Shown here: in pieces, positions 1-12,433 of the stretch
Position numbering within the stretch: the stretch's first letter is position 1
Layout: each line of letters begins with the position of its first letter
Assembly (NCBI GenBank): GCA_031472005.1
Contig: PZJY01000007.1
Coordinates: 1,612,001-1,676,000 of the forward strand
DNA: 64,000 nucleotides
Reading direction: 5' to 3'
Origin: Tetracladium setigerum
Lineage: Eukaryota; Ascomycota; Leotiomycetes; Helotiales
Notes under the pieces: model-generated
What the model saw: the letters and a program-made list of their open reading frames with translations, nothing else
Told to the model about the DNA's origin: nothing
The model's database searches: none
Made by a program: the position numbers and the translations under genes

Positions 1-51
1 CCAGCGGTCGAGAGGCGTCTCTCTGGGAGTGTGTCTGAGCAAGTACTCCAG

Positions 52-3000
52 CATCTTCGATGGTCAACTCAAGAGGGGGCACTTTTACACCTTCGCACAC
101 GCAACAAACCACCATCAACACGGGTGTCGGCATTAGCCACTCACCTCACGGTTCTCATAATTTCAGTGCCAGCGCAAGTCCCAGCACCAGCAGTCCGATC
201 AGTGCGAACCCTGTGACAAAGATCGCAATTGCGCAGGTTTACCTCCTGCTCAGTACCATAAAGGAAGACAAAGACAGTCCGAAGTGGGAGCAGGAAACCG
301 AGCGACTTAGAAAGGTTCGATTGCAAAAGCTTCTTCATAAGGTTGATGCCTGCTAATCCTTTACCCATCTAGCTCCTTGATGAAAACGGCATGGAAGTCT
401 ATCAGAAGTACTTCAGTCGGCTGGTGGTTGCCAATGCCCCTCAAATCTTCGCAGGCACTAGTAGGCCGGTAGGCAATACTGGCAATTACCGCCTGCTTGT
501 CACCGAGTTGAAAAAGTTAGCAGAAGATGTCAACCAAGCTGGCAAGATTGCGGATGCCATCGAGACGGCGAATGAGGACATATTCCGAGACTTTGACCTT
601 TCGACATTCATGGAATACTTTAAGCTAGACGCGCTCGAGAAGACAATTCTAGCCTTGGCATTCAAGCCAGGAACCAGGTCTGATCTGAAGACCAAAGGTT
701 TGAAATCCCGCCCTTCTACCCGTTTTGCTGCTAACCTCAACAGCGGACACTGTTCTCTCTACGAACTACCAAGATTTCCTCCTCATAATCAGCGGGCATA
801 ACGCAGGCCACGAAGAACTACCGAATACCTTTCTTGCGTCTATCGTAGATCGATTCATTCAACAACATCCTCCAAACCTCGATCAACCCATTCAAGCGGA
901 TCTCCGCTTGGCTCTAAATTACCGATTCGCTGAGTCTGCGCCTTCCCCCGCAGTCTACTCATCGCTATATCTCTTGAATCTACTTGACGACGAGCATTCA
1001 CTGGTTACACACATGCAGAGAATTGGAGCTCGCTATACTAGTACGGAGGCGACTTGCAGGGACTACCTGCAAAGTCTCGGCCAGAATGCGCTTAACGAAG
1101 ATCAGGTAGGCGCTGCGCTGCTCTATGCTGCTATCAGTCAAACTCCGTCTTTCTCTCCAAAAGTTTTGGTCACTGCCTTGCAGAAGCTGGTTCCCTCGAG
1201 TTTTGGGTGGGATCGCGTTGTTGCAAGCTTCGACCGACCTGATCTCAGGGTTACCAAAGAGCAGTTCCTCTCCTTATACCAAGCTCTACGCCCAGTAGCA
1301 GAAGATGGAAACCTGGACATTCAGCAAATGTGGGGTGGAAGCTGGGGAAATACCGAGACACAGTTGTCATTCTTGGGCGCATTTGCGTCTTTGGCCCCAC
1401 AACAACTCGATGCGACGACAATTCCCGGCCTGCAGACTTCGTTTACCCTGGAGGATTTTGCAGATTCAGACGCCGAGGTGCAAGCTCGCGCGGCGGAGGC
1501 AGTGCGACATCCTCTCGTATCATATGTCGCACTACTTGCTATGTTCAACGTTGCCCTACAAAATCCTACTGCGTCAGATACCCACGAAGCGAAAAGATTG
1601 TTCCAAGACGTCGTTGTGCCAAATCTCGACATCTTCTTGGTATCATCATCAGCGGTGCCAAAGCCTTGGTCTGAGCTTGCAAGCGATACCATGCAGAATC
1701 TATTCGATCGTTTCCTACACAAATATGACCCAAACTATAATTTCGTTCTCGAAGGATTGTGGCGCAAGGACAGAATGTATGTCAAGCAACAGCTTGTTGA
1801 GCTCCATGCGAAGAGTCCATTGGATTTACCAACCATCCTCGACCACGCTCTAAAACACGAATGGCTTGATGAACTGGTCAAAACCTTACTGAACGGTTTC
1901 GCACTTGATCTTGCAGCTCTGGCACATGGGCGCGGTTTCTTGGATCTTGAACAATGGGCACTGTCTTACTCGGCTCATCGAAAGGAGCTCGCTCAATCCC
2001 TTATCACCTTTTGAGCATCAAAGCACAGCATGAGATGGAATACCAACGACAAGGCGAACTACGAAGTGTTAAGCTACCCGTCAAGACCATTTCCGCTCTC
2101 TTGAACATTTTGGAAACAAATTTACCAAAACCCCCACCCCGTGAGCTGATTGCCGTGCAGAGATCTTGCATCACAGTTTATCCACGCTTGATAAACTACG
2201 GAGAGGGCTTCGACGATATCATCGATCTGAACGGCCAAGAAACGAACCAGCTTCCAGCATCCGCGAATGAGCAGATGGAACAGCACTATAAGAGCATGTA
2301 TAGTGATGAACTGCAAGTGCGACAAGTTGTGGAGAGGCTCAATGACTTCAAACACTCTCGCGATCCGTCTGATCAAGATGTCTTTTCTTGCATGATCCAT
2401 GGCTTGTTTGACGAGTACTCTTTATACTCGACATATCCCTTGGAAGCTTTGGCTACGACAGCTGTGTTATTTGGCGGTATCATTTCGCATAAGCTAATCT
2501 CTGGCCTCCCTCTGGAAATTGGTCTCGGCATGATTCTTGAAGCTGTTCGAGACCATTCCCATGATCAATCGATGTACAAGTTTGGACTCCAAGCTCTCAT
2601 GCAACTCTTCTCCAGGATGCGCGAGTGGCCTCTCTTCTGCAACCAATTGCTCCAGATACCACAATTGCAAGGTACGGAGGCTTGGAGCAAGGCTGAAGAG
2701 GTTGTTCGTGACCACCAAGAGGAGCTGATTCGAAATGGACACGAAGATCACCAGTTGATGAACGGGTTCTCAAATGGCAGCATCAATGACCTTGTTCTGG
2801 CTGAACCAAGCGCCCCGCCTTTCGCTGCTTTGAATGTGGACCCCTCACCTTCTGACTACAATGCCGATCCCGACGACAAGGCCATGGACGACATTCAATT
2901 CATACTCAACAACATTACCGCCGAGAGTCTCGAGTTAAAATTTAAGGAACTGAGTGAAATTGTTGACCAACAAAACCAGGCATGGTTTGCCAGACATTTG

Positions 3001-6000
3001 GTCGAGGCCCGTGCCAAGATGCAGCCAAACTACCATACTCTTTACCTTAATCTGGTCAAGCTCTTTGAAAGTAAATCGATGTGGGCCGAAGTGCTAAGGG
3101 AGACATACATCAGTACCTCTAGATGCCTGAACGCAGAAAGCACCATGCAATCAGCCGTTGAGCGCACACATCTCAAAAATCTCGGGGTTTGGCTTGGCTC
3201 GCTTACACTTGCTCGCGACAAACCAATCAAGCACAGGAATATTGCATTCAAACAACTTCTGCTGGAGGCGTACGACACTCAGCGGCTTATTGTAGTCATT
3301 CCGTTCGTCTGTAAGGTCCTAGCGCAAGGCAAATACTCTACAGTCTTCAGGCCGCCAAATCCCTGGGTGATGGATATAATCCAGCTACTGATTGAACTTT
3401 ACCACCGAGCCGAGCTGAAGCTCAATCAGAGATTTGAGATTGAAGTGCTCTGCGGCGAATTGGATTTGGATCACAAGAGCATTGAGCCGTCGAATGACCT
3501 CAACAATCGTGTCCCTCCAATCGAAGAAAGTGGAGAGGTCATGGCACCAGAAGTCATGGACCGATTCGATAACATGTCGCTGAACGGAATAGGTGGTGGA
3601 GTTGGCAGTGGACGCTTCTCTCCTCAAGAAATTGTTTCCTCCATTCCGGACCTTGGGCCACTTCTTGTCTACCCGCCACTCAACGATATGGTCAACCAAG
3701 CTAGACTACAAGAGATTGTGCGGACAGCAATCACCCGTGCGGTCCACGAGATCATCTCGCCCGTTGTCGAGCGGTCGGTCACAATTGCAGCAATCTCAAC
3801 TGCGCAAATGATCCACAAGGACTTTGCGACGGAACCAAACGAAATTCGAGTTCGAGCTGCAGCGATTAATATGGTCAAGAAGACAGCTGGGAGCCTTGCT
3901 TTGGTAACTTCGAAAGAGCCTCTGCGAGCAAGCATGACCAATTACATTCGAGGATTGGCATCGGAATTACCCCAGAGCCTTCCTGAGGGGACTATCATCA
4001 TGTGTGTCAACTCAAACCTTGATCTTGCCTGTAGCCAAGTCGAAAAGAAGGCCGAAGAACGCGCTGTCCCAGAAATCGAGGATATGATCGAACCAGAATT
4101 GGAAGCTCGCCGACATCACCGAATGACGAGACCTGACGATCCGTACTTTGATCCTAGCCTGAGCCGCTGGTCCTGGACAATTCCTCACCCATTTAAGCTA
4201 CAACCATCTGCAAATGGCTTGAATCACGAACAGATGGCCATTTATGATGAATTTGCGAAGCAAGCCCAACCTCTTCTGCTCGCGAATCCTTCGCACATGG
4301 CTGCTCAATCGGATGCTTCCAGAACTATGGCCGACGTTTTGCAAGAGTACCCATCAGTGCCAAGCTTACCAACACCTGCAGAACCCCCTGCAATGCCACA
4401 AATCAACAATCAACAACCTTCATATGTACCATCAAACGCGGCCATAGTTGGTGGAAGGCACGGTCAATCTGATCCGCGAGCTTTGATGGACCGAGTTACT
4501 AGAATATTGGCAGAGCTTCAACGTGTAACTTCAGAAGCACCCGAGAAGCATTATAGTGAACTTCCACGTCCGCATGCTGCTCTTGATGCCGTCGATGTGT
4601 TGACACAGATGGTTATTCGATGCACAAATGTGGCCGACACCTATGATCTCTTCATTATTGATCACATCTGTGCAACACTTTTCAGTGGACTCGAAGATAA
4701 CTTGACAATAGAGTGCTTAGTCCAGTCACTGGAGAACATCTATGGACTTGGGGTACGCACTGCGACCCGTGTTTCGATGGATATTGCTTCCGTTGATCCC
4801 GAAAAGTTACTCAATCAACCTCTTGCCTTGGCCCTGGTCAGAGCTGAGATGATTGATTGGCAACGCATTGACTCGGCCATTTCCAAGGCACTTGGAGCCC
4901 GCAAGGAAGGGTCGTTGGAGGTTTTCGCCTCGCTTGCTGATACGGTCCTGCTAAACGATCGTCCTTTTGCATTGTTTGCCGATTTCGCAAAGAGCCTGGA
5001 ACTCGCCTGGCAGTGGATTGATGAAGAACCATCCTGGGAAATTGGTCAGCAATTCAAACAGAAGTTGACCAGCTCCGGCGGACTCCCACCATCCGATCGG
5101 AATGCAGATGAGAAGGTTATGGCGCGTCAAGCGCAGATGGAGTATGTCTTCCAAGAATGGGTCCATCTCTACGACAACACAAACGCTTCTCCTAAGGCAT
5201 ATCACCAATTCATCAACCAGATCTACAAGAAGCAAATTATCAACAATAGAGATGACCTCTGTGTGTTCGTACGCTCCGCCGTTGAAACGTCTGTTACAGC
5301 CTTTGAGTTGCATAGTCATGGCGGCACTGGATTGAGCGACTCGTACGCATCAATTGACGCACTTGCAAAGTTGATTGTGATGCTGGTCAGTGTCCGGACT
5401 GGGGAGGGCGAAGTTCCAACGGACAAGTCAGGATATCTTCGAATGATCACATCGTTGGTTGTCTTGATCCTCAACCATCAACATATTTCGCGTGGGGAAC
5501 GATTCAACCAGAGGGTGTTCTTCAGATTCTTCTCCAGGATACTCGGAGAATTCAATGAACCTACTGTTGAAATGACAAATCAAGAGCGTGAGAGCATCAT
5601 CCTTACATTTGCGGAGCAGATGCTGGATATGCGGCCATCGTATTTCCCAGGATTCACTTTCGGCTGGTTAATGCTAATCGGACACCGCGAGTTTCTCCCT
5701 CGTCTAATGGCACTTCCAGAGCAAGCCGGTTGGGCCCCGCTCGCCAACATCCTGGACCATTTGATGTTTTTCATGGGTGAGCAGCTGAAGCCGCTCCAAA
5801 TCACGGAAATCGCCAAGGAGATTTACAGAGGTGTTGTTAAGCTTTTGGTCGTTATGCAGCATGATTTCCCTGAATTCATAGCTGCAAACCATTCCAGACT
5901 TGGCGCCAACATCCCCAGCCATTGCATCCAGCTGCATAACTTGATTCTCAATGCCAACCCAGTACCATTCTCCGCAATCCCGGATCCACTTCAACCTGGA

Positions 6001-6716
6001 CTCAAGATTGACCGTATAGAGGAGATGAGGGATTCTCCGGAGAATATGAATGATGTGGAAGTGCCCCTACGTGAGAACGACTTGTTTGATGTTCTGGAGC
6101 AAGCTCTTCAAAATGGTCCTTCTGAGGATGCCGTTGCCCATATCGCACGCGCAATCCAGCGCAAGTCAAATCAGTCCGGCTTTGCATTTGTTCCCATCAG
6201 CGTCGACTTAAAGCTTATCGACTCCCTCGTGGTATATGTTGGCATGTCCGCGATCGCAAGAGCCTCTCAAAATGGCAGTGCAGCATTTACTCCCAACTCC
6301 TCGGACGCTGCTTTACTCTCTATGTTGGTTCATGAGCTCCAGCCAGAAGCACGATACTTCTTGATCAACAGCATTGTCTCTCAGCTTCGCTTCCCCAATG
6401 CTCATACGCATTATTTCAGCCAGGCTCTTCTAGAGCTTTTCGGCACCGATATGAATGACCAGGAAGAGTTGGATATTAGCCAGCAGATCACGCGTGTTCT
6501 TCTCGAGCGGTTACTGGGACAATGGCCACAACCTTGGGGTCTCATTCTTACCATTCACGAACTCGTCAAGAACGCGAAGTACCAGTTCTTTGAACTTCCC
6601 TTCATCAAGTCATCGCCAGATGTAAGTTCAATATATTATTATTGTCTCATTTCCCCAATACTAATGATTTCCAGGTCTCCGAACGATTTGCCGCCTTAGC
6701 AGCTCGACCAAGCTGA
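52..6716 (+). CDS. NOT1: CCR4-NOT complex scaffold subunit Not1 (5' partial)
   Basis: Scaffold of the CCR4-NOT deadenylase and transcription-control complex. Visible exons: from an acceptor CAG ending at 51 to 314, then 373-697, 744-6621 and 6675-6716. Introns are 315-372, 698-743 (only 46 nt, donor GTTTGA, CTAAC branch site) and 6622-6674. Coding starts inside the conserved N-terminus (NPVTKIAIAQVYLLLSTIKE), so the true start lies left of the window. A DUF3819 (CAF40/CNOT9-binding) helical region is encoded at about 3680-4100, preceded by the MIF4G-like CAF1-docking region; the C-terminal NOT2/3/5-docking domain (SRLGANIPSHCIQLHNL) is near 5890-5945. The reading frame breaks at the T4 run 2009-2012: one extra T would join SLITF to LSIKAQHEM and keep the usual spacing. 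A 53-nt intron at 1963-2015 would also keep the frame but has a poor donor (GTCTTA) and removes conserved sequence. Confidence 0.95.
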
Positions 6717-7546
6717 ATCATGATGTCTTGACGTGACAATTGAATTTGCACAACGTGAACTCGACTCTTCAACTACCAATGCACCTCTCTCTACTAACCA
6801 CATTTGCAATGACTATGTCATGCTCATGTGGTCTCCTAATTGTTACATAACCCATTCAAAATCGGCGTTTTACTTGTCAAAGTTCGGGGATGGTTTATTC
6901 TCTGCATAGCAAGCGATGGTTAGGTTTATTGCGAGACTTGCTGCACTTTGGGGGCCTGGGCTACGAGAGGATTTTTAGTTAATGCACCCCACATGATAAT
7001 GTTTCTTTTTCGCCTTGTGTACGAGAGGGGAGGATGGGCAAAATTACGGGCATCATGGGTGATGCGGGGAACTTTGGCGTGCTCTGGGTTTGCAATTATT
7101 GGAGATGATGAGCCTCGTGTATGTATCATTAAATGGAGTTACGGTCTTTTATGCCTTTAGTATATGACTTCGCTATGAGACTTTGCATTATTATCATCCT
7201 CTTAGGTTGCTGGTTCTTTTCTTCTGAAGTGATGAGCCTTCGTCCAGTATATAATTTAAATTGCAAGGAAAAACAGAGGGTAACCTGCTTATTGTTGCAT
7301 GAGAAGGTGCCTTAAAATCTCGCATCCAGGTAGATATCTACCTAAGTATGACTAACAGTTGGTTCTTGGGTGCTCTATCAAATCCTTGTCGTCAAGAATG
7401 TCAACAAGCAAGCAGCCTTGTCGAGCGTCTTGGCATGCACCCCACGATCTGGAGCCTTGCATTGACCTCTTCCATTCCTACTCCCTATTCAACTTCCCCA
7501 GATATTCCTCTCCAACACAAACAATTCCACACGAAAAATCGATAAC
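6717..7546. other. Intergenic region NOT1 / IMPACT-like gene
   Basis: AT-rich 830-bp stretch holding the NOT1 3' UTR and the promoter of the next gene. I see no coding sequence with homology, RNA gene or mobile element. A small inverted motif, CAGGTAGATATCTACCTA, lies at about 7328-7345. Confidence 0.6.
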
Positions 7547-9216
7547 ATGGCGACTGCACAAGATGTGCAAGATCTACTGCGCCTGTTGACGACTGGACGC
7601 AACAAAATCCCTATGATGGCTGCAATGGGACGCGTCAAGGAGCTTCGAAGTGTAGATCTATATAGGTACCACCTATCCATCAATTCCGCAATATATATAG
7701 CATGTTTTTTCTGATTTGAAGCTTTAATTAGTATTGCAACCATAGCGTCTTCTGATCTCCCTACAATAAACAAAGCTATTCCCGAAGAAAAAGCTGCGAA
7801 ATCCCTCCTCGCAGCTTGTAAAGCAGCAGTTAATAAAACGGCCGCCTCCTCGTCCACAACAGCAGCTAAACGCTCCGCGGCAGATGACCCTTTATCCTCC
7901 TCTACATCCACCACCACCACCAAACGCCTCAAATCCCTCTACTCCCTCCCAAACGAACCGCTCACACCCGCCGAACTCGAGCAATCTCTCACGCTGCCCC
8001 AGCCCTCACTTGACGAAGAAGCCATCTCCCAAACAACAATTTACACAAATCGTGCGCCGCTGGTGCTGGCGTTTGCGGTGCAGTTGTTGAAGTATACGAT
8101 GCCGAGACAGCCGTTGAGTGGGCGGTTGAGTTTGGCGCAGGCGGTGGTTAGTGCGAATTCGAGGAGTAAGGCGGTTAGTTTGGGGTTGGAGATGGGAGGG
8201 GAAGGAGGAGGTGGTGGGGATGGGTGGCCAAAAGTTAGGATTATGGGGAGGGAGGTGGCGGTTTTGAAGAGGGGTGGGTATGAATGGGAGGAGGAGAAGG
8301 AGTGCGTAAAGAATGAAGATCTTGCTGGTAGCGGAGGTGGTGAGGACAATCCAACAACGCAAACCTCCACAGCAACAATAACAAACGAGCCCTCCCAACC
8401 AACCTGGACAGTATCAAACAGCGTAACATCCAAAAAATCAACCTTCATCGCACGTTCAATCCCCATCACGTCCCAAGCAGCCGCCAAAACCACCCTCCAA
8501 ACCCTCTTACAAAACAACCCGACCTCCGCGAAGCAAGTCACAATATCACGGCCTACCGAGTCCAAGGACCATATGGTCTCTACGAGGATTGTGATGACGA
8601 TGGCGAGTCAGGCGGTGGACGACATTTACTAGGTGTGTTGAAGGAGAATAATGTGGTTGGGGTGTTGTTGCTTGTTACAAGGTGGTATGGTGGTGTAATG
8701 TTAGGAATTGATCGATGGAGGATTATGAGCCAGGTCTCGAGGGATGCGTTGGCGCAGCGTTTGAGAGTCGTGGGTGCCGTGGGTGATGAGGCGCTATGGG
8801 GACTTGATCTATCCAATAACAATACTACGTCCTCCTCTTCGCGAGAGACGATGGCCGTTCATAAGCCTGAAGGTGCAAAAGCATATATCATGAAAGCGTT
8901 TCCTTCTCCTCCAGAAGAAGAAGTTGTCGGAGCTGAAAGCGGAAGTACGAAGCCGAAGAAGAAAAAGAAGAAAACAGCGGCAGAACTCGTGAGGGAGAAA
9001 GAGGACAATTTGGGCTTGTTGCTTGGGGCGTTGGATTTGTTGTTTGCGAGTTGGGTCGATTGGATTGGGAGAGAGGAGTTGGATAGGAGGGCTTGGGCGT
9101 GGTATGTTAGTGTTAGACCTGACGTGGAGGCTGGTGTGGCGGGGTGGGGTGGGAAGGGAGAGTTGAAGTTGTTGGATATCTTGAAGTTGAGGAGAGATCC
9201 GGGAAAGGAAGAGTAG
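7547..9216 (+). CDS. IMPACT/UPF0029-family protein (YDL177C-like)
   Basis: Two exons, 7547-7665 and 7732-9216, about 534 aa if one missing base is allowed for. The C-terminal half has the IMPACT (UPF0029) core: SKKSTFIARSIPITS, then HNITAYRV, YEDCDDDGESGGGRHLLGVL and VTRWYGGVMLGIDR. IMPACT/Yih1 proteins modulate Gcn2 signalling, but this protein lacks an obvious RWD domain. Its own N-terminal region (TNRAPLVLAFAVQLLKYTM, RLSLAQAVVSANSRSKAV) recalls the yeast YDL177C type, whose function is unknown. A Lys-rich stretch near residue 450 precedes a Trp-rich tail. The frame changes by -1 near 8526-8532: upstream frame reads NNPTSA, downstream frame EASHNITAYRV. One additional G there (GCGGAAG) restores the family sequence. 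ATG 7547 is the first in-frame ATG and gives a clean phase-2 exon join. Confidence 0.85.
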
Positions 9217-9508
9217 ATGTGGTCTAATGTAGATATGATGGCAAACTATACAGATTCAGAAAGTCACAGGCACACAGTACACACGTGACTAGATTTTGTC
9301 CTTTTGAATATGGTATGTTTGGAAATATCGTTGATAGCAGAGTAGGTACGTAAGGTAGAGGTACCTAGGCTTGAAAATGTGGTACTATACGTTTCCTCGC
9401 TGAAAATTTGGCCTTTCATTTTGCAACTTGGTCAAAAGCGCGATCTGCCATGGTTGTTGAAAGACACTAAAATCAGAACGAGGCATCCCAGATCTGAAAA
9501 CCACCGGA

Positions 9509-11618
9509 CTAGAGGCCATCTACAGTCAAAGTTCCTGTCTTGGTAATCAAATACTCGGAGACAGCAACATCCTTCCCACTCTCCTTGCCATATCCACTCT
9601 CCTTGATACCACCAAACGGACTCTCAGCAGCCGACGCATTACCTAGAAACCGCACCATCAGCATCATCATCACTTCGAAACACCCTACCTTCAAAGGATC
9701 TGGTTTGTTTGTCAGGAGATATTGGAAGAAAACTCACCGGTATTCATTCCAATCATTCCTGCTTCCAGATTCTCATACAATCTCCAAGTGCGGTCCACAT
9801 TCTTCGTGAAGAAGTAACTCGCCAATCCCATCGACGTATTATTAGCCGCTTCCACGGCCTCCTCCTCCGTCTCAAACTCATACAACGCCATTACCGGCGC
9901 GAACGTCTCTTCCCTCGTAATCAGCATCTCCTTCGTGGCACCAGTGATGATCGTTGGCTCGAAGAAATACCCATCCTTTGTGTTGATATTCCCAGTTCCA
10001 TCTGCAGAAGTTGTGGCTTTGCCGCCGCCCAGGATGACCTGTCCTCCGAGCTTCACGGCATCAGCTACTTGAGCAGATGCTTTATCGAGACTGCGTGCTG
10101 TGGTGACGGGTCCAATAGTTGTTTTAGAATCGGAGCCGTGGCCGATGACTAGCTTGGAGGTGCGGTCTTTGATAAGTTGAGCGAATTGGGCGTAGACGCC
10201 TTTTTGGACGTAGATTCTGTTGGCGGTTATGCAGGCCTGACCTGCGTGGCGCCATTTGAGTTGCATCAGGGCTATTGGTTAATTAATTTGTTAGTTTAAT
10301 GCACATATTCTAGAATTTGAAGGCAAGTTGTTGACGTGGTGGAGGGTGGCTCACCATCCGCAGCTTGGTTCAAATCTGCATCATCGAAGATTAAGAATGG
10401 ACAGTTCCCTCCCAATTCGAGAGTCAGTTTCTTTAATCCTTCGCTGCAGTGTTTGGCGACGAGTTTGCCGATTATTGTCTGGTATGTACTGTCAGTCACA
10501 TCCTTCGTTATTTACCCCTTTCAACTCTCCAAGCTAAGCGAGAACACATACCGATCCAGTAAAGGTAACCTTCTTTACCAGCGGATGCTTACACAACGCT
10601 TCGCTCAATGGCGGCGTGTTCTCCAAACTGGTAGTCAAAACACTGAACACTCCCTTTGGGAAGCCAGCTTCTTCTGCCAAATGAGCTAGAGCGAGGACTG
10701 AGAGGGGGGTTTCTGGGGAGGGTTTCACGATCAATGAACAACCGGCTGCAAAGGCAGCTCCTGCTTTTCTCAGAATCATACTGTTTATGACAATTGGTTA
10801 GAGTTTCGTTATGGAGATAAAAGGGCGATAGGACAAGGGGAGTATACTCACGCAACTGGGAAGTTCCATGGAACTAAGGCGACAGCAACTCCAATGGGCT
10901 GTTTGATGGTGAAGACTCTTCTGCCAGGCTGAGCTGGAACTTGGACAGTCCCTGTGATTCTTTCTGCTTCGCCTGCAAACCACCACTACAAGATCAAAAA
11001 CTCGATATCAGTTTTCGGTTCATCCCGAAACACAACCTTTCGTCAGAAATACACAAGTAAATAACAAACAAACAAAACTTACAGTAAATCCCAACGCATA
11101 ATTCAACTCCCCTTGCGCCTCCTCAAGAGGCTTCCCGGTCTCAAAAGTAACAATATTTGCAATGTCATCGCGGTTATCCCGAATCAACTGATCCCACTTC
11201 AAAAGCCATTTCGCTCTGGCTCTTGGATTGGTTTTCTGGTATATTTGGAATGCTCTGTGGGCACTTTGCACAGCGTGGTCGACGTCTGAGGCGTCATTGT
11301 CTGGCGCGCTGGCCCAGGCATGGGATGTTCCTGGGTCTGTCGGTGGGAAGGTGATGCCTTAGTCTCTTGAGGAGAAAGTGGAAAGGATGGGAGAGGGAAG
11401 GAAGGGAAGGAAAGGGGAAGAAAGATGGAATGAACGAACCGATAACGTCGAATCTTTTCCCTGATTTACTCTCAACCCATTGACCATCGACAAATGATTT
11501 GTCTTTGAACAATGATGGATTGTTGAGCTGCAATGCAGAAGATATGGTTAGCTTCTTTTCTTCCCTCTATACACACACATTCCAACCAACTGACCTTGAA
11601 TGGAAGTTGAGTGGTCAT
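9509..11618 (-). CDS. Succinate-semialdehyde dehydrogenase (ALDH family)
   Basis: Oxidises succinate semialdehyde to succinate with NAD(P)+, the last step of the GABA shunt (yeast Uga2, GabD type). Eight exons on the minus strand: 11618-11595, 11527-11440, 11357-11083, 10985-10852, 10780-10552, 10478-10355, 10271-9738 and 9642-9509; all junction phases agree and give 513 aa, the usual length. Catalytic Glu is about residue 271 in LTLELGGNCPFLIF and catalytic Cys about residue 305 in GQACITANRIYVQ, the canonical 34-residue spacing. PWNFPVA, the NAD-binding FTGSTIIGKL and the C-terminal SPFGGIKESGYGKE are also present. No mitochondrial presequence is obvious (MTTQLPFK), so it may be cytosolic. 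It is convergent with the IMPACT-like gene, 292 bp away. No break is visible. Confidence 0.95.
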
Positions 11619-12433
11619 TTTAAGTAACTTTAAACCTGCTGAACTCCGAATCTTCTTTTCTTTTCTTCTTATTGTTGTTATCAGTAAACCAAACGATATG
11701 TGTGAATAAGTGTGAAAGAGAAAGCTCTGAGAGTAAAAGTAGAAGTAGAAAACGAGCTTGATTTTGTGACTGAGTAAAGTACCTAGGTTGTCCCTAGATA
11801 GGTAGACGTATGGCGTACCCGACTGCACTGTACAGTAATCTGAAAAGGGAACCAAAGAATAGTAATCCGAATTTCCAGTAATCGTCAGCTCTAAGTTCGT
11901 AGAGAAAAGACGATTATGTGAATATGTGACAATGATGATGATTTGTAGCGGGGGTCGGTTGTATGACGGAAAAGGTGGTCGGCTGCATGGAAGGAAGGCG
12001 GGGTACCGACCATAAACGGTTGCTGCTCCCAGAGGGACTTGGTATGTTGCTGAGAAATGTAAGAAATGTACCTAGGTAACTTTGGAATCAATGTGGCCAC
12101 TCGTGATAGCCAAATCTCTCTCTCATTGTTCATGCAATATCCAAGGTCAGATAAATAAATATTCGAGCTCGGCTCAGCATCGCTTACGAATATACTAAAT
12201 GTCAGAAAGCTGCAATGAATAGCACAATTCATCTGCTAACTCGTCAAAGGAAAGTAAGATTACCTAGTAAAGCATGGGAGTGGAGGGTTAACTATTGCAA
12301 AACGATCTCACCACAAAACGTCACAACAACAACATAAAACTTCTTTTTCATTCTAATCACACACACTACAAGAGCAACAGACTAAGAAAAATTACCAAAA
12401 CTAAAGGCAAAGAAAACCCGGACCACAATCTAT
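11619..12433. other. Intergenic region SSADH / AIM21
   Basis: Promoter of the SSADH gene and 3' flank of AIM21. It contains copies of the intergenic motif CCTAGGT (about 11782 and 12071) and one CTGTACAGTA (about 11828). No coding or RNA gene is recognised. Confidence 0.6.

Noticed and set aside
1963..2015. A 53-nt intron in NOT1 that would also repair the frame
   Set aside because: Weak donor (GTCTTA), no clear branch site, and it deletes residues whose length and ending fit Not1 homologues. Kept only as an alternative.
8006..8565. Long minus-strand frames opposite the IMPACT-like gene
   Set aside because: Shadows of the GC-biased plus-strand coding sequence; no homology.
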